NCBI GenBank assembly: GCA_964598535.1
Contig: CAZRCI010000002.1
Coordinates: forward strand, 124,001 to 188,000
Origin: JALHMI01 sp964598535
GTDB lineage: Bacteria > Planctomycetota > Planctomycetia > Pirellulales > PALSA-1355
Reading direction: 5' to 3'
DNA length: 64,000 nt
The notes below the pieces were generated by a model, which saw nothing but the letters and a program-made list of their open reading frames with translations, did not search any database and was not told the DNA's origin. Every line of letters begins with the position of its first letter. Positions within the stretch are counted from its first letter, which is position 1. Below, piece by piece: positions 51,026 to 61,193 of this stretch. The translations under genes and the position numbers were made by a program.

Positions 51026-52534
51026 ATGTTGCGAGTATTAGGTTCGGCACGCAAACTTTGTGGCGGCATGACGCGGCGCGACTTGTTGCGGATTGGCGGC
51101 CTGGGCATCGCGGGCATGAGCCTCGCCGATATGGCGAGGTGGCAAGCGGCGGCGCTAGCCGACGAGCAGCCGCGGTCCAAATCCTTCGGCCGGGCAAAGT
51201 CGATCATTCTAATTCACCTGTACGGTGCCCCCAGCCAGATCGAGTTTGTGGACCCCAAGCCGAATGCGCCCGTGGAGATTCGTGGCGAGCTGGGGTCGAT
51301 TCCTTCCAGTCTTCCCGGCTGTGATGTCTGCGAGCTGTTGCCGACCTTTGCCAAGGTGATGGATCGCACAACGGTGCTGCGCTCGTTGACTCATCCGTAC
51401 CCGTTGCATGGTGTTGCCTATGCCCTGACGGGGGTGCCGACGCTCGACTTGCCCGCCGAGCTCAATCCGCGCGACCCACGAAATTGGCCGTATTTTGGAT
51501 CGGTAGTCGATTATGTTGAGGCGCAACGCGCGGCCGATGGTTTGACGCCGCGCCGCGATGTGCCGGCGAACATTGCCCTGCCCTTTAAGTTTTCGAGTCG
51601 GCGCGTGGGAGAAGTGCCGCGAGCGGGCCCGTATGCGACGTTTCTGGGAGCGGAATACGATCCCGTCTGGACCGACTACGTTGGCACGGCTACCAAAGGG
51701 CTGGCCAAGACGCTGGGCGATAAACGTTTCGACGACAACGATCCGTACATCGGATTGAGCGAAGATAGTCATTTTTATGTGCCTGCCGCGACGAATCTCG
51801 CGGATGACGTGACGCTCGATCGCCTCGAACGGCGTAAGTCGCTCGTTGCCCAGATTGATGCCGCGAGGCGCGATCTGGCCAGCAGTTCTCGAGGGAAGCA
51901 GCTCGATCGCTATCGGCAAATGACGTACGAGTTGCTCGAGTCCGACAAGCTGCGCGACGCGCTCGATCTGCGCAGAGAAGATCCAAGGATTCGCGAGCTG
52001 TACGGGCATACGCTGTTTGGCCAGTCGTGTCTTGCCGCGCGGCGACTTGTCGAGGCCGGCAGCCGGGTCGTTAGTGTATTTTGGGATGAATATGGCCTGG
52101 CCGGTAGTGGCTGGGACACACACTACAATCACTATCCGCGGATGCGGCAGGAACTCTGCCCCGGGCTCGATCTGGCCTGGTATGGGCTGATCACGGACCT
52201 CGATCAGCGAGGGTTGCTGGATGATACGCTCGTCGTCTGCACTAGCGAGCATGGCCGCACGCCAACGATTACCACCGGGCAAGGCGGCGGTCGTGACCAC
52301 TGGTCGCGCGTGTACGCCTCGCTGTTGGCCGGCGGCGGAACCAAGCGTGGGCACGTCGTCGGCGCCTCGGACAAGCAAGGCGGAGACGTACTCGATCGTC
52401 CGATCAGCCCTAAAGACTTGCTGGCGACGATGTACCATCTGTTGGGCATCGACCACCACCAAATTGTCCATGACAACCTCGGCCGACCACTGCCGCTGGT
52501 CGAGGGGGAAGTCATCTGGGAAGCGTTGGCTTAA
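51026..52534 (+). CDS. DUF1501 family protein (cytochrome cluster 2)
   Basis: The product is 502 residues from ATG 51026. It has a Tat-type leader (TRRDLLRIGGLGIAGMSLAD). DUF1501 marks are IILIHLYGAPSQIEFVDPKP, CELLPTFAKVMDRTTVLRS, TLVVCTSEHGRTPTIT, GGRDHWSRVYASLLAGGGT, SPKDLLATMYHLLGID. It is a paralogue of the gene at 20551 but diverged, with a longer middle (about 150-260). First of cluster 2; the next gene starts 325 bases on. Confidence 0.93.
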   Translation: MLRVLGSARKLCGGMTRRDLLRIGGLGIAGMSLADMARWQAAALADEQPRSKSFGRAKSIILIHLYGAPSQIEFVDPKPNAPVEIRGELGSIPSSLPGCDVCELLPTFAKVMDRTTVLRSLTHPYPLHGVAYALTGVPTLDLPAELNPRDPRNWPYFGSVVDYVEAQRAADGLTPRRDVPANIALPFKFSSRRVGEVPRAGPYATFLGAEYDPVWTDYVGTATKGLAKTLGDKRFDDNDPYIGLSEDSHFYVPAATNLADDVTLDRLERRKSLVAQIDAARRDLASSSRGKQLDRYRQMTYELLESDKLRDALDLRREDPRIRELYGHTLFGQSCLAARRLVEAGSRVVSVFWDEYGLAGSGWDTHYNHYPRMRQELCPGLDLAWYGLITDLDQRGLLDDTLVVCTSEHGRTPTITTGQGGGRDHWSRVYASLLAGGGTKRGHVVGASDKQGGDVLDRPISPKDLLATMYHLLGIDHHQIVHDNLGRPLPLVEGEVIWEALA

Positions 52535-52859
52535 CCGTCATTGGGGTAGCGAGGAGGAGGCTCACGAGGCCTCGGGAGCGACTTTCCGCCTCGCCAGCGC
52601 GAAGCCCGGTTTCACGCCGCTCACCGCTCGACGTGATTTAAGAGTCCTGCGCCGTGAGCCGATGGCTAAGGTGCGCCGCATACGAGCGCCCGGGCACAAA
52701 GTCGGAGAAGCGTGCGATTTACCATACGCTCGGCAGGGAGCGCAGAACGCTGAGAGGTGGCTATTTCGGCGCGTTGTAACGGGCCATCCGAGAGACTAGG
52801 ATGGTGCGTGGTTCGCTCCCGCCTCGTTCCTGCCTACTTCTCGCCAGCCTGGGCCTGCC
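52535..52859. other. 325-base intergenic region within cluster 2
   Basis: No gene or strong hairpin seen. It may hold a separate promoter for the following gene, since the other gaps in the cluster are only about 33 bases. Confidence 0.4.
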
Positions 52860-55800
52860 ATGAAGCCACTGCACGTCGCGGCGCTAACGATGGTTGCTTG
52901 TTGGGCAACGCTTGCCGTTGGCCAGCCACCCACGGCGAGCTACTTGCTCCCCGGCGGGATTCGAGCCGGCGCTTCGACGGATGTCGTGATTCATGGCGGC
53001 AACCTGGCTGGGGCTACCGGCATCTGGAGCGATGCGCCGTTAAACGCGGAACTGACTCCCGGAGTGGAGGGCAACGGTACGCATCCGGCGAGCGTCAGCT
53101 ACCGGATCACGGTTCCCGCGGACGTGCCACCTGGAATCGTTGGGTTGCGCGTGGGGACGGGGCAAGGCATCTCGAATCTCAAGCTTTTGTTGATCGATGA
53201 TTTGCCGAGCGTGACGTACGCAAACGATAACCACTCGCCAGAAACGGCGCAATCGGTCACCTTGCCCGTGGCGATCGATGGCCATTGTGATGGCGAGGTG
53301 AGCGATTTTTATCGTTTTCGAGCCGAGGCCGGTCAGCGTGTTTCGGTCGAAGTCTATGCCCGAAGGCTTGGTTCGCCGCTAGACCCCATGATCCGCCTGC
53401 TGGCGCCCGATGGCCGGGAGCTGGCTTTTGGTGACGATGATCCGTCGATAGGAGCCGACAGCCGGTTTGCTCACACGTTTGCCGAGGCTGGCGACTATCT
53501 GTTGGAGATTCGCGATATCCGCTATCAGGGCGGTGACAGTTTTCGTTATCGGCTGAGAGTTGGGGATTTCCCCCTGGTGTCTGTCGCCTTTCCGTTGTCG
53601 GTGCAAAGAGGGCAAGCCGCGAGCGTTCAGCTCGTGGGGCCCGAAGGGCCAATTGCGCCGAGTATCTCATTGAGCCTGCCCGCGGAATTGGCCGATCGCC
53701 AAGTTCGTGTGTCGACGGTGGCCACACAGAATGCCGGTTGGGCGAACGTCGTGGCCAGCGATATTCCCGAGCAACTCGAAGCTGAGCCCAACGATTCGCC
53801 CGAGGGCGCGACGAGCGCGATCTTCCCCGGCGCGATCAACGGCCGGTTGGAAGCCGCTGGCGACGACGACTGGTATCAGTTTTCGGCGACGAAGGGACAA
53901 CGCTTCGTTTTTGAGGGTGAGACGCGCGGCCTGGGATCGCCCTGCGACTTGTACATGCGGATCTATAATGCTGAAGGAGGCGTATTGGCCGAGGCCGAAG
54001 ACAACGGAAATGCCGAGGGCTCGCTGAACTACACTTTTCCCGCCGACGGCGTCTATCGTCTCCGCGTCGAAGAGACCAACCGTCGAGGTGGGCCGGATAT
54101 GGCCTATCGGATTGTTGCGAGCGAATATCAGCCAGGCTTCAGCCTGGCGGCTGAAGCCGAGAAAGTCGATGCACCGCAAAACGGCGTCTTTGTGGTGAAA
54201 GTGACGGCCACCCGGCGCGACTACAATGGCCCGATTACGTTGGCGGTCGTTGGGGCGGGCGAGTGTACGTTGCAGAACAACATAATTCCAGAAGGCAAAC
54301 CCGAGACGACGGTGCATGTGACTGTGGGGCCGGCGCTCGTGCCTGGGACCTTGGGAACGATTCGAATCATCGGCAGCGCGAAAGTTGGTGAGTCTGATTT
54401 TACCGCCATAGCAAGCACGCAGGGAGCGCTTCGAACGGCGCTTGCCGGCTTGCCGTCGCCTCCGGCTGTGCTTGATGGGGTAATCGGTTTGGGGATTGGC
54501 CCGGTGTTCCCGCCGTTTTTTTCGCTGGCATCGCCGTCGCCGGTGGCAACGCTGCTCAGGGAAGGCTCGACTGCCGCGCTCAAAGTCAGCGTGGCACGTA
54601 GCAATGGATTTGATGAGTCCGTGGCTGTTTCGCTGACGGACCTGCCCGCGGGGGTCACGGCAAAGCCCGCGACGATTGCCAAAGGGCAGAACGAAGTCGC
54701 CATCGACTTGACGAGTGAAAAGACGATTCCTCCCGGGCGATATCCGGTAAAGGTAGTCGGTAACGCCACGTTCAAGAATCAGCCGCAATCCTTCCACTTT
54801 GAGCAGGCGGCGATTGTCGGACCGCCGCTGGCAATCGCGTTTGTTCCGGGCGGCGCGGTGCCCATTGGCGGAAGTCAAAAAGGCACGCTTACTTTTACCG
54901 GAGACGTTGCGCCGGTTGCCGCTCCGGCCGCCTATCAAGGCGGTGTGACCCGAGGAGCGGAGGGGCCTCGGGCGCCGGAGTTCGTCGGGTTTGCGGCCGA
55001 TAATACGGCCGCGTCGTTTTCTGGAATTGATAAAGCGCCGGGTGACGATCGGTTAACTGCCGACTTGCCGATTGCCGGCGATGCCGACTACAGCGTCGAG
55101 TTCTGGTTTTACAATACACGTGACCTGAGCCAGCCAAACTCGCCGGCCGTATCGGGGTATCTATTCAGCCGCAGTGGCGTTCCCGATGCGACCAATGCCC
55201 AGCCAGGCGACCATCTCGGAATCGGCGGAGTGGAAAGCTCGCCGCGCGATAAGCTGTTCTTCTATGACGGGCAAAACCTGTTGGTAGGACGCACTTCGCT
55301 CGCGCTGAATACCTGGTATCACGTAGTTCTGGTTCGCGCGGGCGACGAGATACGTGTGTATTTGAACGGTGACGTGACGAATTCCGAAATTCGTGGCGCG
55401 GTACCTCGTCGGGCAAACAGTTCCCAGGTGGTGCTGGGAACACGAGCTGACGGTTACGCGCCGTTTCAAGGGCGACTCGATGAGGCGGCTTTTTTTGCTA
55501 AGGTGCTTACACCAGAGCAAGTGCAGGCTCATTTTGCCGCTACCCAACAAGCGACGCCGGCTCGCGAAGTGATCTTGAAAGACGCGCCTCTCGCCTATTG
55601 GCCGCTCGAAGAACTGGAGGGAATGGTCGCCGAGAGTTTGGCGACGCCGCGGCAGCGGCTTGTGAAGCTCACTTGGCAAAACCTTCCGCCAGGCCTACGA
55701 GTGCCCGGCGAAATTATCCTGGCCGCGGGGGCGACGACGTCCGAAATCGAATTGGCGGCCGATACCATGACGCCCGCCAGAGCAGAAAACGTGATCGTGG

Positions 55801-55877
55801 CTGGCACGACGCCGGCCTCGGATGGCCCCTTTACCGCCGAGTCGGCGCCTGTGGCCATTGAAGTCCTCCAACACTGA
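52860..55877 (+). CDS. Secreted PPC/Ig-like/LamG multidomain protein (cluster 2)
   Basis: The product is 1005 residues. Signal peptide (LTMVACWATLAVG), an IPT-like domain (VVIHGGNLAGATGIWS), PPC-type domains (HSPETAQSVTLPVAIDGHCD; LEAEPNDSPEGATSAIFPGA), Ig-like domain (NGFDESVAVSLTDLPAGVT), then a concanavalin/LamG-like domain (about 705-900: YSVEFWFYNTRD, TWYHVVLVRAGDEIRVYLNG, GRLDEAAFFAKVLT) and a short beta tail. No heme site. The same IPT-PPC-PPC-Ig order is fused behind a cytochrome and WD40 in the protein at 24483. Likely extracellular, binding carbohydrate or surface. Confidence 0.88.
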   Translation: MKPLHVAALTMVACWATLAVGQPPTASYLLPGGIRAGASTDVVIHGGNLAGATGIWSDAPLNAELTPGVEGNGTHPASVSYRITVPADVPPGIVGLRVGTGQGISNLKLLLIDDLPSVTYANDNHSPETAQSVTLPVAIDGHCDGEVSDFYRFRAEAGQRVSVEVYARRLGSPLDPMIRLLAPDGRELAFGDDDPSIGADSRFAHTFAEAGDYLLEIRDIRYQGGDSFRYRLRVGDFPLVSVAFPLSVQRGQAASVQLVGPEGPIAPSISLSLPAELADRQVRVSTVATQNAGWANVVASDIPEQLEAEPNDSPEGATSAIFPGAINGRLEAAGDDDWYQFSATKGQRFVFEGETRGLGSPCDLYMRIYNAEGGVLAEAEDNGNAEGSLNYTFPADGVYRLRVEETNRRGGPDMAYRIVASEYQPGFSLAAEAEKVDAPQNGVFVVKVTATRRDYNGPITLAVVGAGECTLQNNIIPEGKPETTVHVTVGPALVPGTLGTIRIIGSAKVGESDFTAIASTQGALRTALAGLPSPPAVLDGVIGLGIGPVFPPFFSLASPSPVATLLREGSTAALKVSVARSNGFDESVAVSLTDLPAGVTAKPATIAKGQNEVAIDLTSEKTIPPGRYPVKVVGNATFKNQPQSFHFEQAAIVGPPLAIAFVPGGAVPIGGSQKGTLTFTGDVAPVAAPAAYQGGVTRGAEGPRAPEFVGFAADNTAASFSGIDKAPGDDRLTADLPIAGDADYSVEFWFYNTRDLSQPNSPAVSGYLFSRSGVPDATNAQPGDHLGIGGVESSPRDKLFFYDGQNLLVGRTSLALNTWYHVVLVRAGDEIRVYLNGDVTNSEIRGAVPRRANSSQVVLGTRADGYAPFQGRLDEAAFFAKVLTPEQVQAHFAATQQATPAREVILKDAPLAYWPLEELEGMVAESLATPRQRLVKLTWQNLPPGLRVPGEIILAAGATTSEIELAADTMTPARAENVIVAGTTPASDGPFTAESAPVAIEVLQH

Positions 55878-55911
55878 ACACGCGGCCGCTAACGAGCAAT
55901 GGGAGAGATCG

Positions 55912-58389
55912 ATGAATAGGAATTTGTCGAAGCGTTGTACGGGCCTGATGGTGCTCGTTGGGCTCGTGATGCTTGCGCCGGCGCGAGCCGATAACGCCGC
56001 GGAATCAGGATTCGAGCCAGTCGCGGTAGGCACGCCCCTGCGTATTGAAGTCTTTCCCGCCACGATCAAGCTGGACTCGCAAAGCCGCATTGCTCATCTG
56101 GCGGTGAGTGGCTTTTATGCCGACGGCAGCGTGCAGGATCTGACGCGGGCTTGTAACGTCCTGGCCGCGAGCACCGAGATAGTTCGTAGCGAGGGGGCCG
56201 TTGTCTATCCTGTGGCTAACGGCTCGACGGAAGTTATCGTGAGCGTAGGCGGACTCGAAGCGGTTGTTCCAACCGAAGTTGTTGAGCAGGAGAAGCCAAA
56301 TCGCGTTTCGTTCGAATATGGCGCTTTGGTCGCGCTGTCGAAGCACGGCTGCAATCAGGGCGCCTGCCATGGCTCGCCAAGCGGCAAAGGAGGCTTTCGC
56401 CTCTCATTGCGTGCCTACGATCCGGTGTTCGATATCGAAACCCTGGTGCGTGAAGCGTTCAATCGTCGCACCAATTTGTATGAGCCCGAGAAAAGCTTGC
56501 TCTTGCAGAAGCCGCTGATGGAAGTGGCTCACGGTGGCGGACGGCGGCTGACAAAATCGGACGTTGGCTACACCGTGCTGCGAGATTGGATTGAGCAAGG
56601 TTGCCAGGTCGATCCGGCCGATGCGCCCAAATGCGTGAAGCTCGATATTTATCCCCGCGAGCGAGTGCTGGTGCGGCCAGCGCATACGCAACAAATGATC
56701 GCCCTGGCTCATTTTTCTGACGGCTCGGTGCGCGACGTCACGAACTTGGCCTGTTATTCCAGTTCGGACGATGCCGTGGCTACGGTTGACGAAAATGGTC
56801 TGGTCGTCGCCCACGAACGCGGAGAAGCGGCGATCCTGGTCCGCTTTCTCGATCATCTAGAAAGCTCGACGATGATGTTTCTCAAGGAAGTGCCCGGTTT
56901 CAAGTGGAACTCACCGTCGGAGCATAACTTTGTCGACCGTCACGTTTTTAAGAAGCTCGAACAGCTACAGATTCTGCCGTCGGACCTGTGTAGCGACGAA
57001 GAATTCGTTCGCCGTGTGTATCTCGATGTGATCGGGATTTTGCCGACAGCGGACGAGGCCCGCACATTTCTCGCGAGCACGGACTCAGACAAGCGGGCCA
57101 AGCTGATTGATCAGCTTCTCGAGCGCCCGGAGTTTGCCGAGTTTTGGGCACTGAAGTGGGGGGATTTGCTGCGGATTCGCAATGCCAAGGTTTCTACTGC
57201 TGGCGTGCACAAGTTTCACCGCTGGCTGGTCGCGGCATTTCGCGACAATATGCCCTACGACCAATTTGCGCGGGAACTATTGACCGCAGACGGCAGCACG
57301 TTTGTAAATCCCCCGGCCAATTACTTCCGTACGGCGGCCGATACGAACGATTGCACGGAGACGACTTCGCAATTGTTTCTCGGAATCCGCATTCAATGCG
57401 CAAAGTGCCACAATCATCCATTCGAGCGTTGGTCGCAGGATAATTACTATGGTATCGGAGCATTCTTTAATCGGGTGCAGCGGAAGCCGGGCGCCAACGC
57501 CGATGAACAGGTGATTTGGGTGGCCCGGGGCGGCGAAGTGACACAGCCTCGCACGGGTAAGCAGATGCAGCCGTGGCTTCCTCTTGAGGGAGAAGCGGAT
57601 CTGAAGGGCGAGGCCGACCGTCGTGATACGCTGGTTCAGTGGCTGGTAAAGGTGAACAACCCGTTTTTTGCCAAGGTGGAAGTCAATCGAATCTGGGGGC
57701 ATCTGCTGGGACGCGGCATCGTCGAACCGGTGGATGATTTCCGCGATTCGAATCCGCCGTCAAGCGCGGCGCTGCTGGCGGCGCTGGCCGACGACTTTGT
57801 CCAGCATGGCTATGATCGCAAGCATGTGATGCGCACCATCCTCAACAGCCGCACTTATCAGCTCAGTTCACGAAAGAATGAGTTCAACTCCGCGGACGTG
57901 AAATATTTTTCGCACGCGACTACCCGGCTGTTGTCGGCCGAACAACTACTCGATGCAATCTGTCGCGTGACGAGCGTGCCGGAGAAGTTTGCCGGTTTGC
58001 CTGCGAGCACGCGAGCAACTTCGTTGCCGAGTCCGGACGTGGAAAGCGACTTTCTCAAGGTGTTTGGACAACCCGCGCGCGAAACTGCCTGTCAGTGCGA
58101 GCGGTCGACCGATTCGAATCTGTCGCAGGCGCTGCAAATGATCAATGGTCCGCTCGTTCACGCGAAGGTGCGGGACGAAAACAATCGCCTGCGGCAATTG
58201 GTTGGCGAAGGCAAGTCGGACGCGGAGATCGTAACCGAGCTTTACATGGCGGGGCTTTGTCGCCCGCCAAGCCAACCCGAGTTGGAAGCGGCCACGAAGC
58301 ACGTTGCCAACGCCAGCGAACGAGTTCAGGGGTTGGAGGATGTCTGTTGGGCGATTTTGAACGCGAACGAGTTTTTGTTCCAACATTAA
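55912..58389 (+). CDS. DUF1549/DUF1553 cytochrome-like protein (cluster 2)
   Basis: The product is 825 residues from ATG 55912 (frame open upstream into the previous gene). Signal peptide (LMVLVGLVMLAPARA), Ig-like segment (IEVFPATIKLDSQSRIAH), CNQGACH site (147-153), second Ig-like part (VKLDIYPRERVLVRPAH), DUF1549 (FVRRVYLDVIGILPTADEA), CAKCH heme site (from 496), DUF1553 (EVNRIWGHLLGRGIVEPVDD; HATTRLLSAEQLLDAICRV) and terminal NEFLFQH. Close paralogue of the gene at 21991, sharing all domains. Confidence 0.94.
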   Translation: MNRNLSKRCTGLMVLVGLVMLAPARADNAAESGFEPVAVGTPLRIEVFPATIKLDSQSRIAHLAVSGFYADGSVQDLTRACNVLAASTEIVRSEGAVVYPVANGSTEVIVSVGGLEAVVPTEVVEQEKPNRVSFEYGALVALSKHGCNQGACHGSPSGKGGFRLSLRAYDPVFDIETLVREAFNRRTNLYEPEKSLLLQKPLMEVAHGGGRRLTKSDVGYTVLRDWIEQGCQVDPADAPKCVKLDIYPRERVLVRPAHTQQMIALAHFSDGSVRDVTNLACYSSSDDAVATVDENGLVVAHERGEAAILVRFLDHLESSTMMFLKEVPGFKWNSPSEHNFVDRHVFKKLEQLQILPSDLCSDEEFVRRVYLDVIGILPTADEARTFLASTDSDKRAKLIDQLLERPEFAEFWALKWGDLLRIRNAKVSTAGVHKFHRWLVAAFRDNMPYDQFARELLTADGSTFVNPPANYFRTAADTNDCTETTSQLFLGIRIQCAKCHNHPFERWSQDNYYGIGAFFNRVQRKPGANADEQVIWVARGGEVTQPRTGKQMQPWLPLEGEADLKGEADRRDTLVQWLVKVNNPFFAKVEVNRIWGHLLGRGIVEPVDDFRDSNPPSSAALLAALADDFVQHGYDRKHVMRTILNSRTYQLSSRKNEFNSADVKYFSHATTRLLSAEQLLDAICRVTSVPEKFAGLPASTRATSLPSPDVESDFLKVFGQPARETACQCERSTDSNLSQALQMINGPLVHAKVRDENNRLRQLVGEGKSDAEIVTELYMAGLCRPPSQPELEAATKHVANASERVQGLEDVCWAILNANEFLFQH

Positions 58390-58422
58390 TCAATAATCAA
58401 TGTCTGTGGCGGAGATCGTCGC

Positions 58423-59790
58423 GTGCCGCGATATCGGAATACCCTGGGGCTGATTTCTGGCTTGATGGTGCTGCTGTCGTCGGCCACGCGCGCCGATGAA
58501 ACGCCAGTCAGCTTCTCCAAGGACATCGCGCCGATCCTGGCGAGGCACTGCGCGGCATGTCATCGTGCGGCCGATGCCAGCGGCGGCTACCAGGTTGGCA
58601 GCTACAATCTGGCGATCAAGGCTGGCGATAGCGAAGCGGCCGCGGTAACGGCTGGCAAGCCCGAACAGAGCGAATTGCTGACGCGAATTGCAACGGACGA
58701 CGCGAGCCTGCGCATGCCGCAAGAGGCTGAGCCTCTGCCGGTGGAGCAAGTGACGCTTGTAAGGCGTTGGATTGCCGAAGGGGCGAAGTACGACGCGGCC
58801 GATCCGACGGCGCCGCTTGCGGACATTATTCCCAAGACCGGCCAGCCCGACCCGCCAGCGGTATATCGTCGCCCCGTGCCAATCACGGCTGTCGCGCTCA
58901 ATGTGAATGGCGAAGAAGTGGCCGCTGGCGGCTATCACGAGGTTACGATTTGGAACGTGACCGACGGTTCGTTAATACGACGGATCAAAAACGTGCCGCA
59001 GCGCGTGCATGGACTCGACTACAGCGCCGACGGCCAGCTATTGGCCGTCGTGGGCGGAACGCCGGGGAGCTTTGGTGAAGCGAAGTTGTTCAATCCAGCC
59101 GACGGCACTCTGGTAAAGGATTTGGGCTCGATGGGCGACGTTGCGTTTTGCGCTGCGTTCAATCCGGCCGCGACCAAGGTCGCCGTCGGCGGCGCGGACC
59201 GAACGATTCGGATTTACGACGTGGCTACCGGCAAGCAGGAGATTCTCATCGAGGATCACGCCGATTGGGTCGCGGGGATCGCCTGGAGTGCCGATGGCGC
59301 GCGGCTCGCCTCGGCCAGCCGCGACAAGACTTCCAAGCTCTTCAACGCCGAGAACGGTGAATCCTTGGTGACCTACTCCGGTCAGGGAGAGCCGGTGTTT
59401 GGCGTAGCGTTCAGCCGAGACGGCAAGCTTGTGTTTTCCGCCGGGGCGAACAAACAGATTCATGCTTGGAGCCCTGATGATGGCGCTAAGAAACGGCAGG
59501 TGGGCGGATTCGCCGCCGACGTCCTCGCGCTGCAAGCGCACGAGGACAAGATTTTCAGCGGCTCGGCAGACAAGTCGGTGCAGCAACATCGCGGCGACGA
59601 GATCAAGCACTTCAAGACATATGCCGGGGCGGCCGATGCGATTTATTCAATCGATTATCATCCCGGCACGGGGCGCATCGCCGCGGGGAACTTCGCCGGT
59701 GAGGTGCGCGTCTGGAATGACGAGGATAGCGCACAGGTCATCAACTTTATCGCGGCGCCGGGTTACAACCCACCGGTCGCTTCGAAATAA
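58423..59790 (+). CDS. Cytochrome c (PSCyt1)-WD40 protein (cluster 2)
   Basis: The product is 455 residues from a GTG start. Signal peptide (LGLISGLMVLLSSATRA), PSCyt1-type cytochrome with CAACH (43-47) and LRMPQ as probable axial Met, then a seven-blade-like WD40 propeller from about residue 150 (VTIWNVTDGSLIRRI; IRIYDVATGKQEILIEDH; WVAGIAWSADGARLASASRD; IHAWSPDDGAKK; VRVWNDEDSAQV). It matches the first third of the fused protein of cluster 1. It follows the DUF1549/DUF1553 gene by 33 bases. Confidence 0.92.
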   Translation: MPRYRNTLGLISGLMVLLSSATRADETPVSFSKDIAPILARHCAACHRAADASGGYQVGSYNLAIKAGDSEAAAVTAGKPEQSELLTRIATDDASLRMPQEAEPLPVEQVTLVRRWIAEGAKYDAADPTAPLADIIPKTGQPDPPAVYRRPVPITAVALNVNGEEVAAGGYHEVTIWNVTDGSLIRRIKNVPQRVHGLDYSADGQLLAVVGGTPGSFGEAKLFNPADGTLVKDLGSMGDVAFCAAFNPAATKVAVGGADRTIRIYDVATGKQEILIEDHADWVAGIAWSADGARLASASRDKTSKLFNAENGESLVTYSGQGEPVFGVAFSRDGKLVFSAGANKQIHAWSPDDGAKKRQVGGFAADVLALQAHEDKIFSGSADKSVQQHRGDEIKHFKTYAGAADAIYSIDYHPGTGRIAAGNFAGEVRVWNDEDSAQVINFIAAPGYNPPVASK

Positions 59791-59820
59791 CGGCAGCCGC
59801 CGTAATCGTCTCGACAGAGG

Positions 59821-60999
59821 TTACCAATCTCCCACGGCTCCGTCGGCATAGAATTCGCGTAGCACGATTTCCTGCTGGAATGGGTGCTTTTTTACCTCGG
59901 TCTCGTTAATTTCAATGCCCAGGCCGGGCTTTTCGCTGGGACGGACAATGCGCCCCTTGGGGGTGACGGTAAATCCTTCGCTAACGATGTCGTTGCGCCA
60001 CGGGACGTCGAGGTGTACCGACTCGCAAATTATGTAGCTGGGCGTCGCAAAACCAAATTCGATCGAAGCCGCGGTGCTTACCGGCCCTTGCGGGTTGTGG
60101 GGCGCGAGAGCCACGCGATAGGCCTCGGCCATCGCGGCGATACGACGTGCTTCGCTTAGACCGCCGCAATGGGTGATGTCTGGTTGCAAGATGCTGCATG
60201 CATTGAGTTCGAGTACCTCGCGAAACGCGTGTTGGCTGATCAACCGTTCGCCCGTGGCGATAGGCGTGGTGACCGTCCGCTGAATTTCTGCCAGACCGGC
60301 GACGCTTTCGGGCCAACAGGGCTCTTCGAACCAATACAAGCCAAACGGTTCGGCGGCTTTGGCCAGAATGAGCCCCATCCGGGGCGAATGCCGGGCATGG
60401 CAATCGACCATGATGTCGATTTCGTCGCCAACCGAGTCTCGCATCGCGGCGAGGCAGGCTTCCAAGTAACGCACGGGACGCAACCCCTCGATCGGCATCG
60501 TGGGCGGTGAGGCCATGCACTTGAAAGCCGTGAAGCCATCGTCGACCGCCTTGGCCGCGAGTTCGGCAAACCGGGGCGCATCGGCGGGGTCCACCGTGTA
60601 GAAGTCTTCCATCCGGCCGCCGCCCAAATGGCAATAGAGGCGTACGTAGTCGCGCACCGGTCCGCCCCATAGCCGATGACAAGGCACGCCGTGAACTTTT
60701 CCCACGATGTCCCATAGTGCCAGATCGATGCCGCTCAGGGCGGTGGCTCGGACAATGCCAGTGGCATGCCAGAAATGCTGGCGATACATCATTTGCCACA
60801 AGTATTCGACGCGGGTGGGGTCTTCGCCTATCAGCAACGAGGCAATGTCTTCGATGGCGCCGACGACCGCCCGCGTGTGCCATTCCAGCGTGGCCTCACC
60901 CCATCCCCAGAGCCCCGGCTGATCGGTAAGCACTTTGACAAACACCCAGTTTCGCATCCGAGCGTGACAGACAAAGGTTTCAATAGCGGTGATTTTCAT
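59821..60999 (-). CDS. Enolase-superfamily sugar-acid dehydratase (DgoD-like, mandelate racemase fold)
   Basis: The product is 392 residues. N-terminal capping domain (LWGWGEATLEWHTRAVVGAI, GIDLALWDIVGKVHGVP) and (beta/alpha) barrel. Predicted metal ligands are Asp in IMVDCHARHSP, Glu in YWFEEP and Glu in ATGERLIS; the catalytic His pair is in CHARH and LAPHNPQGPV. LQPDITHCGGLSEARRIAAMAE and KPGLGIEINETEVK resemble galactonate dehydratase. Such enzymes dehydrate sugar acids; the exact substrate is undecided. Its role could link to the KGSADH at 48685, but the two are not adjacent. Confidence 0.88.
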   Translation of the reverse strand: MKITAIETFVCHARMRNWVFVKVLTDQPGLWGWGEATLEWHTRAVVGAIEDIASLLIGEDPTRVEYLWQMMYRQHFWHATGIVRATALSGIDLALWDIVGKVHGVPCHRLWGGPVRDYVRLYCHLGGGRMEDFYTVDPADAPRFAELAAKAVDDGFTAFKCMASPPTMPIEGLRPVRYLEACLAAMRDSVGDEIDIMVDCHARHSPRMGLILAKAAEPFGLYWFEEPCWPESVAGLAEIQRTVTTPIATGERLISQHAFREVLELNACSILQPDITHCGGLSEARRIAAMAEAYRVALAPHNPQGPVSTAASIEFGFATPSYIICESVHLDVPWRNDIVSEGFTVTPKGRIVRPSEKPGLGIEINETEVKKHPFQQEIVLREFYADGAVGDW

Positions 61000-61193
61000 A
61001 CGATGCGACTGGTAAAGGAGGGATTAAAGAACGGAGTGGACGGCGGCACCAAGTCAAAGATTCTGCTAAATTCACCGAAATGCCTGCATCTCGCAAGGGC
61101 CTGGTATTGATCGTGGCTGGGCCCTTGCGGTGGCGACCGATAAAATAGCATGGAACTTTTGCTTGGAAACCGTGGCGGACGTATTGTTTTTGC

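Noticed and set aside
51209..52471. 420-codon frame opposite the second DUF1501 gene
   Set aside because: Antisense shadow with no recognisable family.
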